A stretch of DNA of 64,000 nt from Paenibacillus sp. SYP-B4298 (lineage in GTDB: Bacteria; Bacillota; Bacilli; Paenibacillales; Paenibacillaceae), in the NCBI RefSeq assembly GCF_027627475.1, contig NZ_CP115484.1, positions 2,030,001 to 2,094,000 on the forward strand, read 5' to 3'. Position numbers and translations under genes: made by a program. Positions 55,556-63,833 of this stretch are shown here, piece after piece. A model generated the notes under the pieces. It ran no database searches. It saw only the letters and a program-made list of their open reading frames with translations, and was not told the origin of the DNA. How positions within the stretch are numbered: position 1 is the first letter of the stretch; every line of letters begins with the position of its first letter.

Positions 55556-55678
55556 GCCCAAGGCCCAGCGGCCTAACGGCTTTGAGACTTCACGACCAGC
55601 GGAGTAGATACACGGTTCCGCCTGCTGGAAGCTGGCACATACCATCCTATCATCTGGATGATGCGATCCACGCATCCG

Positions 55679-56506
55679 CTACCAGGCATGCAATCCTCCG
55701 TCGACATACAGATTATGACCGGTCACATAGGAGGAGGCGTCGGAGGCGAGGTAGAGCACGGCTCCGACGAGCTCATCGGGATGCGCCATACGTCCGAGCG
55801 GGACGCGCGCAGCGTAACGCTCCACGAAGCGCTCGTTCTGACCGCTGAAGACACCGCCTGGAGTCAGGGTGTTCACCCGGATGCCATGCGGTGCCCAATG
55901 CGCGGCGAGATAAGCGGTCAGGCCGACCACAGCCGCCTTGGATACAGAATAGACCGCGGGGGAGTTGATGCTGGCATTCAAGTAACGCGCCCCTTCGTAA
56001 ATCCGTTCATCCGGCCCAAGCAGACCGTAGATGGAGGAGGTCTGAATGATGGAGCCGCCGCTCCCTTGATCGATCATCTTCCTGCCTGTTGCCTGGGCAA
56101 CCAGAAACATTCCGTCGACATTAACCTCCATAATGCGCCGCCACTGTGCCAATGAGTAGTGCTCGAAGGGGGCGAAGAACTGCTCCAGGTCATCGGACTT
56201 GGTTGCAGCATTATTGAGCACGATATGGATGCCCCCAAGTTCGCTGTCGACCTGCTCCACCATCTGTCTAACAGACTGCGGATCTGCTACATTGCAGGCG
56301 ATGCCGATGCAGGAAGTATGATGCCGCACCTCCAGCTCTGCAGCGTATGCCGCGGTCTCCTCTCGCGACAGATCCACTACCGCAACCTGGGCGCCCGCTG
56401 AAGCTAATCCTTCGCAAAATCTGCGGCCTAGAATGCCGAGGCCACCCGTCACGATCGCTGTTCTGCCATTTAGCTCGAACATCCGAAGGCAATCAGCCTT
56501 CTCCAT
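55679..56506 (-). CDS. Short-chain dehydrogenase (PtmA-like)
   Basis: 275-residue SDR. Cofactor loop TGGLGILGRRF (about 20-30), NNAATK, and the catalytic Ser (QTSSIYG), Tyr-x-x-x-Lys (YSVSKAA) are all present, ending VTGHNLYVDGG. Position last in the minus-strand unit (CTP synthetase, oxidoreductase, guanylyltransferase upstream) copies the Campylobacter ptmA-ptmF-ptmE set, which supplies precursors for CMP-legionaminate. It overlaps the cytidylyltransferase gene by 14 bases. ATG 56506 follows GGAGAG by 11 bases; ATG 56482 is possible. Confidence 0.82.
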   Translation of the reverse strand: MEKADCLRMFELNGRTAIVTGGLGILGRRFCEGLASAGAQVAVVDLSREETAAYAAELEVRHHTSCIGIACNVADPQSVRQMVEQVDSELGGIHIVLNNAATKSDDLEQFFAPFEHYSLAQWRRIMEVNVDGMFLVAQATGRKMIDQGSGGSIIQTSSIYGLLGPDERIYEGARYLNASINSPAVYSVSKAAVVGLTAYLAAHWAPHGIRVNTLTPGGVFSGQNERFVERYAARVPLGRMAHPDELVGAVLYLASDASSYVTGHNLYVDGGLHAW

Positions 56507-57218
56507 CGCCAGCCACTCTCCTTCGTTTCATCCATTCCTCCACAAGGATAAAATCTAGCTCGGAATCAATATCCGGCGCCGTTTCCTTCATAATGTACAG
56601 TCTTGTGCGTTCATGAAACAGCGTATGATGCTGCCTGAGCCATTCCCTCTGCCATACATAGATTGAAGCGTTCAAGTCATAGGTAGGCGGAGCATCCTGT
56701 CTGCGCGTAATTGGCAGCGGCGGCGGCTTGACAAGGTGCACGCTCCCGTCGGCAGCCTGCTCGACCATGTTGAAGTAGGGGGAACGACGGGAAGGATGGG
56801 CGCTGATGACATTGCAGGCGGCTGTCTGCTCCAGCAGCGTGACGGCACCGACGATCGCATCAGGAGTACGCGCCGGAGCAGTGACATCAAGGTCCACCAC
56901 GATGTCAAATGAGATGCCGCTTAGCTGCTCCGCCATGTCTGCAGCATGTGCGATGGCTGGCAGCTTAGGAGCTGTATCGTCCGCCAGCACTGACGGACGG
57001 CTGATCAGCAAGTCGATGCCACAGGCATGCGCGATGTCCAGAATCGCTTGCGAGTCGCTGCTGACTGCGATGTGGTCGAACAGGCCGCTGCTCTGCGCCT
57101 GCTCGATGGAATAGGCAAGCAGTGGCTTGCCCAGCAGCGGACGGATGTTCTTGCCGGGCACACCCTTGGAGCCGCCGCGTGCGCAGAGGGTGCACAGTCT
57201 GGCTGGTCTAGTCAACAT
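56493..57218 (-). CDS. legF: CMP-legionaminate cytidylyltransferase (NeuA family)
   Basis: Activates the nonulosonic acid with CTP, the last soluble step. 241 residues. The CMP-sugar synthetase signature ARGGSKGVPGKNIRPLLGKP is at 13-32, followed by SSDSQAI and a VVDLDVTAPARTPDAI segment. Start is ATG 57218, with GGAAGGTGG about 8 bases upstream; the longer reading enters the upstream gene. It overlaps the oxidoreductase by 11 bases and ptmA by 14, so the minus-strand genes are tightly coupled. Also called PtmB in Campylobacter. Confidence 0.9.
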   Translation of the reverse strand: MLTRPARLCTLCARGGSKGVPGKNIRPLLGKPLLAYSIEQAQSSGLFDHIAVSSDSQAILDIAHACGIDLLISRPSVLADDTAPKLPAIAHAADMAEQLSGISFDIVVDLDVTAPARTPDAIVGAVTLLEQTAACNVISAHPSRRSPYFNMVEQAADGSVHLVKPPPLPITRRQDAPPTYDLNASIYVWQREWLRQHHTLFHERTRLYIMKETAPDIDSELDFILVEEWMKRRRVAGDGEG

Positions 57219-58182
57219 GTCGTATCCACCTTCCAAGCCGGGCAGAGCGCTCACAAGCTGTGATGAGCCGAAGCGTCTCCCAGGATTCCTCCAAGCCGCA
57301 CAATGAGTCGAACCGTTCCTGGAACAGCGCTTCAAGCTGAGCGCGGTAGGTCACGTCCCGCCCGCAACAGTAATGCTCCGTTCCCTCCTCGCTGGTCAGG
57401 GTGCTGTTCACCAAGTCAGCCGTGTAGGTGCCGCCATCCGTATTCAGAATAATCTGTCGCTGCCCGATCCGGTCCGTGTAATTGAGTTGTACCGTCGTTA
57501 CCGGACAGCGCTCAGTCGAGAGCAGCAGCGCGTAGACATCATCGCTGTCCACCTCCAGCTTGCTGAGCTGCCCGCCAACAGCAGCAACACGCAGCCACCG
57601 GCCGCCCAGCCATTGTACATAATCCAGCTCATGGCTCAGATCGCGCAGCACGCCTCCGCCTGCGGCACGGCGCGCTGAGTAGCTCCGACGGTAGTCGCCA
57701 GGTCGCCACTGGCGCAGATCCTGACCAGCATACACTTGCACCGACAACAGTGTGGCGGAATCAGACACCTGCTTCAACCGCTGCAGGACGGGATGGAAGC
57801 GTAGATTATAGGCGGTGAAGATGCGACCATGTGATCGCGCGGCATTCAGCAGGGGAGCATCAACTGCGGGATTAGCGCTCGGATGCAGCAGCGGCTTCTC
57901 GACCAGGATGGGACCGTCATACCCCCGGCGCAATAGCCACTCCAGGGTGCTGCGATGATCGCCCGTCGGGTTGCAGATGATGATCTGCTGCGGACAGCTC
58001 ATCGTCCAGGCCTCCTCTAGCGAGCGGAAGATGGCGCTGGCCTCTGGCGCCGCCCGGGTACCGGCGGCATGGCGGCTGACCACCACAGCCTGGCGTTCCA
58101 TGCTGTGCAGTAGCCGCAGATAGCGCCGTCCCATCGAGCCGTAGCCGATGATAAGTGTGAAGCTTCCGTTGCTCTCCTTCAT
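57208..58182 (-). CDS. Gfo/Idh/MocA-family oxidoreductase (PtmF-like)
   Basis: 324-residue NAD(P)-dependent oxidoreductase. Rossmann IIGYGSMGRRYLRLL (11-25) and the family's EKPLLHP motif are present, with a C-terminal alpha/beta domain holding GGGVLRDLSHELDYVQWL. By synteny it is PtmF, which with PtmA and PtmE feeds the GDP-sugar precursor route. It overlaps the guanylyltransferase by 4 bases and legF by 11. The precise reaction of PtmF homologues is not settled, so this remains a position-based call. Confidence 0.82.
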   Translation of the reverse strand: MKESNGSFTLIIGYGSMGRRYLRLLHSMERQAVVVSRHAAGTRAAPEASAIFRSLEEAWTMSCPQQIIICNPTGDHRSTLEWLLRRGYDGPILVEKPLLHPSANPAVDAPLLNAARSHGRIFTAYNLRFHPVLQRLKQVSDSATLLSVQVYAGQDLRQWRPGDYRRSYSARRAAGGGVLRDLSHELDYVQWLGGRWLRVAAVGGQLSKLEVDSDDVYALLLSTERCPVTTVQLNYTDRIGQRQIILNTDGGTYTADLVNSTLTSEEGTEHYCCGRDVTYRAQLEALFQERFDSLCGLEESWETLRLITACERSARLGRWIRHVD

Positions 58183-59228
58183 CGGAATACCTCCCCGTAT
58201 TCACGGTTGGCGCGCTCATAATCGTCGAGGCGGCCGATGTCCAGCCAGTATTCTCGCACCGGGAAGACGGACGCCTCCAGCCCGCGCCGCTTGAGCTGCT
58301 CGAACAGATCGGGCATATCCATATATCTCCCGGGTGCGATATGCTGCAAGGACGGTGGCTCCAGCACATAGATGCCAGCGTTGACAAAGGCCTGATGGGC
58401 GGGCTTCTCCTGGACAGCAACGAACCGGTGCTGATCCGTCTCGACGACCCCGTAGGGAATCGAAAACGTATATTCCCGCACGCACATGGTTGCTGCGCCG
58501 CCGCATTGCTGGTGAAACTGCAACAGGTGCGAGTAGTTGAGGCTGGTCAGCAGATCGCCATTGATGACGATCACCGGCTGCTTCTCCGGGTCAGGCAGCA
58601 GGGAGAGTGCACCTGCGGTGCCAAGCGGCTGGTGCTCGCGCAGATAATCGATCTGTACGCCGAACCTGCTGCCATCTCCAAAATAGTCCTCAATCATCTC
58701 TGCCTTATAATGGACTGAAAAATAAAAACGATGAAACGAATAGGCGCGGAGCGATTCGACAATCGTCTCCAGCAGCGGCTTGCTGCCGACCTTTAGCAGC
58801 GGTTTGGGACAGTGGTCAGTCAGTGGTGCCAATCTCCGCCCAAGCCCGCCGGCCATAATGACAACGGCATTATCCCTTGGGCAAGGCTGGAGAAAATCCT
58901 CCAGCACCTCCAGTCCCAGCAGTCTGCCCGACGCTGAGACGACTGGCAGCCGACGGAGATTTTTGCGTAACATCAGCTCATAAGCGAGCTTGCCGGAGGT
59001 GCCGTGAACGATGGTAACCGGACGGTCATTCATGATCGTCGCCGCAGGATCGGTGAGCTTCTGCCCGCGCAGCATCGCACGGCGAATATCCCCGTCTGTA
59101 ATCGTACCCAGCAGCCGATCATCTGCGTCAGCTACCAGTGCGATCTGTGAGCTGCTCGCTTCCATAACGGCAGCCGCTTCGCGAATGGTCGAATGGGGTG
59201 GAATCGTCATCTGTGCACAATCTCTCAT
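58179..59228 (-). CDS. CBS-domain sugar-1-phosphate guanylyltransferase (PtmE-like)
   Basis: About 349 residues. Two CBS motifs (1-118; for example GTITDGDIRRAML and a second LRRLPVVSASGRLLG) are followed by a nucleotidyltransferase domain (about 120-345) with VVIMAGGLGRRLAPLTDHCPKPLLKVG. This CBS-NTase fusion is the PtmE layout, which makes GDP-glucosamine in the Campylobacter legionaminate route. The start is ATG 59228 with GGGGGAA upstream; the longer reading runs into promoter DNA. First gene of the minus-strand pathway half. Confidence 0.85.
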   Translation of the reverse strand: MRDCAQMTIPPHSTIREAAAVMEASSSQIALVADADDRLLGTITDGDIRRAMLRGQKLTDPAATIMNDRPVTIVHGTSGKLAYELMLRKNLRRLPVVSASGRLLGLEVLEDFLQPCPRDNAVVIMAGGLGRRLAPLTDHCPKPLLKVGSKPLLETIVESLRAYSFHRFYFSVHYKAEMIEDYFGDGSRFGVQIDYLREHQPLGTAGALSLLPDPEKQPVIVINGDLLTSLNYSHLLQFHQQCGGAATMCVREYTFSIPYGVVETDQHRFVAVQEKPAHQAFVNAGIYVLEPPSLQHIAPGRYMDMPDLFEQLKRRGLEASVFPVREYWLDIGRLDDYERANREYGEVFR

Positions 59229-59310
59229 CCGTCTTCCCCCTACATATGAATTGGGCTGATCGGTGGATTTCTTGGAGTAAAGAAGAGAAGTGAATAAGGA
59301 GTTATGTATG

Positions 59311-59343
59311 CCTTTCCCCAATAATGAATAAGGGGAAAAGGCG
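59311..59343 (-). terminator. Hairpin after the ENA-like gene
   Basis: GCCTTTCCCC pairs with GGGGAAAAGGC (one bulge) between the ENA-like gene and ptmE, both on the minus strand. No T-tract on that side, so attenuation or processing is also possible. Confidence 0.5.
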
Positions 59344-59353
59344 AGGCATGGTA

Positions 59354-59698
59354 TTATACAGACGGCCGGAAAAACTCCGTCATGCACAGGTTGGCAATTG
59401 CACTTCCAACTGTAGCGGTGGCACTAATGGTGGTAAAGCCTGATACGGCAAAGGCTCTCGTCTGGCCGGAGCCGACACCTGCAATTGTCGTTACAATACG
59501 TGTGCCACGGCGGAAGGTATACGTAATGGAAGCGGAGTTGGTCGAATTATTTGATATAATACCGGAGGCGGCGACCGGGCTTGGGCTGGGCCCGAAGATC
59601 AAGCTAGAAACTGCTGTACCTAATGCATAATCCTGACTTGGGAGACACACGCTCACAATCGGTTGTTGACAGCAGTTTTGCGCACTCGAACAACTCAT
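59354..59698 (-). CDS. ENA-like endospore appendage subunit (DUF3992-type), copy 1
   Basis: 114 residues. The N-terminus carries a CC-x6-C connector (AQNCCQQPIVSVCLP), the rest is an all-beta domain (SITYTFRRGTRIVTTIAGVGSG, then FAVSGFTTISATATVG), and a conserved cysteine lies near the end (NLCMTEFF). This layout matches the Ena subunits of Bacillus spore appendages: cysteine connector, jelly-roll, and C-terminal cysteine in a CMT-like strand. AAGGAGGAG lies 9 bases before the ATG. No signal peptide, as for mother-cell assembled appendages. Similarity is from memory of the Ena1B pattern, so the family is likely but unverified. Confidence 0.65.
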   Translation of the reverse strand: MSCSSAQNCCQQPIVSVCLPSQDYALGTAVSSLIFGPSPSPVAASGIISNNSTNSASITYTFRRGTRIVTTIAGVGSGQTRAFAVSGFTTISATATVGSAIANLCMTEFFRPSV

Positions 59699-59819
59699 GG
59701 ATACACACTCCTCCTTCTAAATGAAAAGAGCTATAGATAGCAATATCATTTTATGGCATGCAGGCAGGAATGGTATAGATGGATGACACGAGTATCGCCC
59801 AATTTGTTCCATCGCGTCC

Positions 59820-59979
59820 AGGTCGTGTCTGAAATCCCGTTCAAGGACATCTCTTCCCGCCTATTCGCCCCATGCTGCGTTGCCTGTTCTTGACGTACCC
59901 CCGGTACGCCTGCGAAAAAGCGTCTTGCCTGGAACGAAAGCCAAATCTGATCCATTCAGAGTGTTCAGACACGCCCTAG
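59820..59979. repeat. Extragenic repeat element, full copy
   Basis: 160 bases bounded by inverted tips (GGTCGTGTCTGAA... and ...TTCAGACACGCCCTAG). A palindromic core CGTACCcccGGTACG is at about 59893-59908. No coding capacity. A 44-base version lacking the interior is at 9373-9416. It fills the gap between the ENA-like gene and the Maf gene. It resembles small non-autonomous repeats seen in Paenibacillus-group genomes, but that is from memory. Confidence 0.75.
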
Positions 59980-61868
59980 TTCCGATCCAATCGTTGTCCC
60001 GCTAGACCGAGCAAGTCAGATAGAGCCCTGCACATCTCGCTAATCGCCTGGAACATCTCCATCTGGATACCGTTCATCTCCCGCATCTGTGCAAGCGATG
60101 TGATCTCGCCTAGATTATCAATACGTGTATGGTAGGCAAGCAGCAGCGGCTGCATGTAGGTGCTGATCTCTGGCGCTGCATAGCGCGTATAGGCAATACC
60201 TTGCTCCTGAATAAGCTGTTCCACGAACGACGGCATCAAGGCGTGCGGATACCTCTCATGAAGTCGGCAAGCCTGCTCGATGATGAGGCAGTTACCCACG
60301 TCCTCCTCAGCCAGTGCGGCTGCTGTGAGAAGCTGAGCTTGAATGTCGGCGCACTGCTGCAGAAGACGCTTCTTCCGTTGTGGCAGCCATAATGCCTCCT
60401 CGGTCGGGGCGGCGGCCAGTGCCAGCGCAGTGAGTCGCTGATCCAGCTTGTTGGTGCAGTAGCGCTGCACAGCCTCCTGGAGTGTCATCGGTACCGTTCC
60501 TTGAATTACAGCGCCGCCCTCCGTAGCATCGATATACTGGCGGTCGGGATTTAGCGAGATGTGCTGCTCGAACCATGATTTGAACTCCAGCCATAGCCTG
60601 GTGGTCTGCACTGGTTGGCCATTCAACCCCGGCACCTCATAGAGCTGCTGGCTGCGGAGCGCCTGGACGTGTCCAGCGAGCTGCGCCTTGGCATAGATGG
60701 ATTGTGTGCTGTGAGTGGCGAGCTCAGGGCCGAAGGCCAGATCCTGCCCCACGAAGATGATCGGGTCGGCGCCCGCCCATAGAGCGAATTCGAAAGCCAG
60801 ATGGGCGGAGGACGAACCGCCCTTGAGCGCCTCGCCGCTCTCCATAATTGCGCGCTGCACCCAATGAGTAGATGTCTCTAGGCGGCGGAATACCGGAATC
60901 CATGGCCCCGGCATCGAAGACGGAATCCGCGGATCGAGCAAGGTCAGGCCTACCAGTGCAACCTGCTCGGGGAGCGGCTCGGCAGCGAAATGAAAATGGT
61001 AGACATCCGGCGAGCGTTCGGTCACACAGATTGCATCGGGCACGATGCCGCGGGCAAGACAAGGCCGCAGCGCGGATTCTGCGGTAAGCATGAGCGAGCG
61101 GCCGACGGCTCCGCGCAATTGCTCCATATTGCGATCAAGCGAAGGGCCGTTGGCAATAATGAAAGCAGGCACACCCCGAAAAGCTCCCCGCATAGCGCTA
61201 AGTCTGGGCGAGCGAATGATTGCTTCGGCATTGTCTATTGTATTTAGCAGTCCGATCAGCGTGTCGTGAACAGAATTGCCTACACTGGATACAGCCAGAT
61301 TCAGGATGTCCATCCACCATTCATGTAGCTGAAGATAGGCCTCCTTTTGATTGCGGTGAGCGAGCGGGGTGAAATGACAGTCTAGGCGGCTGCTGTGCAG
61401 GATCAGTTCGCCCGTCAGGGCATCCTCCAATTGCTCCTGCAGTTGCTCCACACCGCCAACAAGCAAACGACAGTCGGGAGCCTCCAGCAGCGGAGCCAGG
61501 TCGAGCTCGCACAGCATCGTATAGAACAGGCATAGATCCTGTTCAAAGATAAGCGCTGTAGTATAGGGCTTTTTCCTCTTGATATACTCCAGGAGCGGGT
61601 AGCCGAAGCTGCAGCCGTAGAGGATGCTGACCCGGGTATGGTCATAATGGACCGAATCAGCCCATCGGCTTGCCTCCGACCAGGGATCGAGCAAGCTGTT
61701 GGTGTGATACAGGCCATTCTCCTGTGGAATCCGGGCGATGGGCCATCCGTTCTCGGACGACACGGTTTCGTAGCGTTGCCCTTGAGTGGAGGCGATATGC
61801 GCTTCGACCCGTGCCCGCAGCTTCGGAGGCAGCCGTTCCAGGTTATGCTGCAAAAGTGACGGCATCAC
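59976..61868 (-). CDS. Maf-type glycosyltransferase (DUF115/MptE-like)
   Basis: 630-residue motility-accessory-factor family protein, thought to transfer nonulosonic acid from CMP to protein serine/threonine. The central DUF115 domain shows GVPAFIIANGPSLDRNMEQL, LTAESALRPCLARGIVPDAICVTE, GSSSAHLAFEFALWAGADPIIFVGQDLAF, and the N-terminal region has SILYGCSFGYPLLEYI. Maf proteins usually modify flagellin, but no flagellar gene is in this window; it is instead coupled to two small genes and downstream of an ENA-like gene. It starts on a 4-base overlap with the 100-residue gene. The stop codon lies inside the tip of the extragenic repeat. Confidence 0.85.
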   Translation of the reverse strand: MMPSLLQHNLERLPPKLRARVEAHIASTQGQRYETVSSENGWPIARIPQENGLYHTNSLLDPWSEASRWADSVHYDHTRVSILYGCSFGYPLLEYIKRKKPYTTALIFEQDLCLFYTMLCELDLAPLLEAPDCRLLVGGVEQLQEQLEDALTGELILHSSRLDCHFTPLAHRNQKEAYLQLHEWWMDILNLAVSSVGNSVHDTLIGLLNTIDNAEAIIRSPRLSAMRGAFRGVPAFIIANGPSLDRNMEQLRGAVGRSLMLTAESALRPCLARGIVPDAICVTERSPDVYHFHFAAEPLPEQVALVGLTLLDPRIPSSMPGPWIPVFRRLETSTHWVQRAIMESGEALKGGSSSAHLAFEFALWAGADPIIFVGQDLAFGPELATHSTQSIYAKAQLAGHVQALRSQQLYEVPGLNGQPVQTTRLWLEFKSWFEQHISLNPDRQYIDATEGGAVIQGTVPMTLQEAVQRYCTNKLDQRLTALALAAAPTEEALWLPQRKKRLLQQCADIQAQLLTAAALAEEDVGNCLIIEQACRLHERYPHALMPSFVEQLIQEQGIAYTRYAAPEISTYMQPLLLAYHTRIDNLGEITSLAQMREMNGIQMEMFQAISEMCRALSDLLGLAGQRLDRN

Positions 61869-62164
61869 TGCTGTCCTTTCTCCACAGCAGCCAGCTTTGG
61901 CAGGACAATCGTCTCCAGCACATCCAGCGCTGCAGCAATATCCCCGGCCTCCATCAGTGTCAGCGCCTGCTGAAGCTGTGCGGACAGTCTCGTGTAAGGC
62001 AGATCGTCTGGCTCTTCACGGCGCTGCTCCAGCTCAACGAGCAGCAGCAAGGCAGCCCGCTGGAACGACTCCAGTCCTCGGGCGTCGTCGCCGCAGCGCC
62101 AGGCTTCGCAGCCTTGTGTGATCGCTGTGGCGATCGGGCGGCGTTCAGCTCTCATATCGGTCAT
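61865..62164 (-). CDS. Small helical protein coupled to the Maf gene
   Basis: About 100 residues, helical, beginning MTDMRAERRPIATAITQG. A leucine-rich middle (ALLLLVELEQRREEP) is followed by an amphipathic C-terminus (GDIAAALDVLETIVLPKLAAVE). No family recognised. It overlaps its upstream neighbour by 20 bases and Maf by 4, so it is translationally coupled to both. By analogy with small chaperones encoded beside Maf genes it may bind the glycosylation target, but this is conjecture. Confidence 0.6.
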   Translation of the reverse strand: MTDMRAERRPIATAITQGCEAWRCGDDARGLESFQRAALLLLVELEQRREEPDDLPYTRLSAQLQQALTLMEAGDIAAALDVLETIVLPKLAAVEKGQQ

Positions 62165-62423
62165 AGTCTCCTTTATCCAGTCTACGCCGAAGCAGCGGGA
62201 TGCCGTTCTCCAGAAACCAGGCATGCTTGGCGTGAGCGCTCTCGCTCTGCCAGCGGGTCAACTGATCCAGCCGGGAGACCGGTGCCTGCATTCGCTGCTG
62301 GTCTTGTGAATGAAACAGCACATGTGGAGTCGAGGACAGCCAGACATACCATGCCTCCACCGTCTGCCGCAGCTCTTGGCGTTCCTTGGAAAGGGCGCAT
62401 AGCTGCTCATCTTGTTGTATCAT
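62145..62423 (-). CDS. Small protein, second partner upstream of Maf
   Basis: About 92 residues, hydrophilic and helical (QDEQLCALSKERQELRQTVEAWYVWL ..., ending DKGDYDRYES). No family recognised. Start ATG 62423 lies 6-7 bases after GGAGGAG; two upstream in-frame ATGs either abut the site or lack one. It is 52 bases after an ENA-like gene on the same strand and overlaps the next gene, tying the ENA-like gene and the Maf gene into one apparent operon. Confidence 0.6.
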   Translation of the reverse strand: MIQQDEQLCALSKERQELRQTVEAWYVWLSSTPHVLFHSQDQQRMQAPVSRLDQLTRWQSESAHAKHAWFLENGIPLLRRRLDKGDYDRYES

Positions 62424-62474
62424 GAACATCTCCTCCGAGGCTTTCCGTTTAATGTTCTCCATCGTCGGCTGTAG

Positions 62475-63206
62475 CTAGGTCGCCCGTCGCAGGCGGATGA
62501 CGAATCGCCCCTTGCATATGCCGCCTTCGCCGGAGCCGACGATGGACAGCCGGCGAATTGGCGGTACATCAAAGCTGACCTGTTGCCCCTGCTCGATGAC
62601 ACCTTCTACGGCCTCACCCTCTGTCACCTCAATAATGGCTCGCATCGTGCATTTGGTTTCATTGGTCACCCGCACGATACCGGAGGCTGGAGCCGAGGAT
62701 AAGTAGTAGACATGCGGCGTACTGTTGCTCATTTGAAATATTCTCCCAGTAACCATCTCGCATGATGACTGCAGTGGCGCAGGCTGAGGGGCGGGGCCGG
62801 GTGTCACAGGAGACAGAGGTGCAGGGGAAGGGGGATCGACAGTTTGCGGTACACGCCATGGCGTGGGAACGGCGGGGTCGGTTTGACGGAATAGTTCACC
62901 GCCAGTGCGACTCTGTGATCCGTTTAGCCACGGCTGAGGCCGCTGCTGTGTCTGTTGTTGGCGCCGCTTGCGTGTGCACCTTCCCCGGTTGACACGATGA
63001 CATGTACAGCACAGTCGTTGCTCCCTGCGCTTGCTGCGCTTGTGCTGTGGCCGACCACGCTTGGAGCAGCGCCGTTTTTTGGTATTGCGTGGCTTAGCCA
63101 ACCGCTTCCTCAAGGCAAATGATGGTATCAGAAGAGAATTATAATGCATGTGGAACAATGTAAGCGGGCGGGTACACAGATAGCGAGGAGGGCAACGGCT
63201 TCTCAC
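62475..63206 (-). CDS. ENA-like protein with basic cysteine-rich N-terminal extension, copy 2
   Basis: About 243 residues. Residues 1-90 are extremely basic and hold several cysteines (KKRRCSKRGRPQHKRSKRRE, then CCTCHRVNRGRC); a proline-rich linker follows (about 110-145). The C-terminal 95 residues form a DUF3992-like beta domain (SGIVRVTNETKCTMRAIIEV, GQQVSFDVPPIRRLSIVGSG, ending GGICKGRFVIRLRRAT). GTG 63206 is chosen because AAGGAGG lies 10 bases upstream; ATG codons farther in have no site. Similar basic tracts occur in spore coat proteins. First gene of the unit leading to Maf. Annotation of the tail domain is likely; the head is new to me. Confidence 0.6.
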   Translation of the reverse strand: MRSRCPPRYLCTRPLTLFHMHYNSLLIPSFALRKRLAKPRNTKKRRCSKRGRPQHKRSKRREQRLCCTCHRVNRGRCTRKRRQQQTQQRPQPWLNGSQSRTGGELFRQTDPAVPTPWRVPQTVDPPSPAPLSPVTPGPAPQPAPLQSSCEMVTGRIFQMSNSTPHVYYLSSAPASGIVRVTNETKCTMRAIIEVTEGEAVEGVIEQGQQVSFDVPPIRRLSIVGSGEGGICKGRFVIRLRRAT

Positions 63207-63420
63207 GTTTAAGAATCCTCCTTCTACAACACTTTTTACCATATATATGAGTCGTAGTGGGTTGTTGTCTCTGCCGGGCGGAAAATCATTACTATTTGGG
63301 CGTTTCACCAACATCGTAGAGAAGTTCGCGTGCCGATGCCCAATTGGAAGGAAATAGACGAAAAACTCGGTCATTCAGAAGGAGATTCAATATAATAAAA
63401 AGAGCAGAGGAGGGGATGTG

Positions 63421-63768
63421 ATGGAACGATGTCAGGATGACCAGAGTAGCCTTCGTGGAACAGACTCGCTGACCAGTCGGTGCATTAACTGCCCGTGGTA
63501 TGTATCGGAAACGGAAAGTGCTGTGCTGTATGTGACTAACGAAATTGTAAGAGTTACCGGAGTAGCGACCTCAAGTCCTGAACCGAATACGACAGCCATG
63601 CTTCGCTTTATGTACCGCCAAGCTGTGGTAGAGAGCTTAGTGCTGCAGGCTGGACAGACGCTGGGGTTTACAATGGTCGGAATGGACCGAATTGAAGTCA
63701 TAGGGATGGGAGCGGGAGATTCCATGGGGAATTTAATGATTGATTCGGTCAAGCTAGCTGTGGGTTAG
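63421..63768 (+). CDS. ENA-like protein (DUF3992-type), copy 3
   Basis: 115 residues. N-terminal part has three cysteines (one near the start, then SRCINCPWYV); the rest aligns by eye with the beta domain of copy 2 (VLYVTNEIVRVTG, TAMLRFMYRQAVVESLVLQAGQTLGFTMVGMDRIEVIGMG). It lacks the C-terminal cysteine of the other two. ATG 63421 lies 5 bases after AGGAGGGG. It is divergent from copy 2 across a 214-base control region, so the two may share regulation. Confidence 0.5.
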   Translation: MERCQDDQSSLRGTDSLTSRCINCPWYVSETESAVLYVTNEIVRVTGVATSSPEPNTTAMLRFMYRQAVVESLVLQAGQTLGFTMVGMDRIEVIGMGAGDSMGNLMIDSVKLAVG

Positions 63769-63833
63769 GGGAAATCCGCCCCGCGCCATGGCGAGGCGAT
63801 CCCTGCTGGCTTCGCTTCAATAGAAAGCCATTG

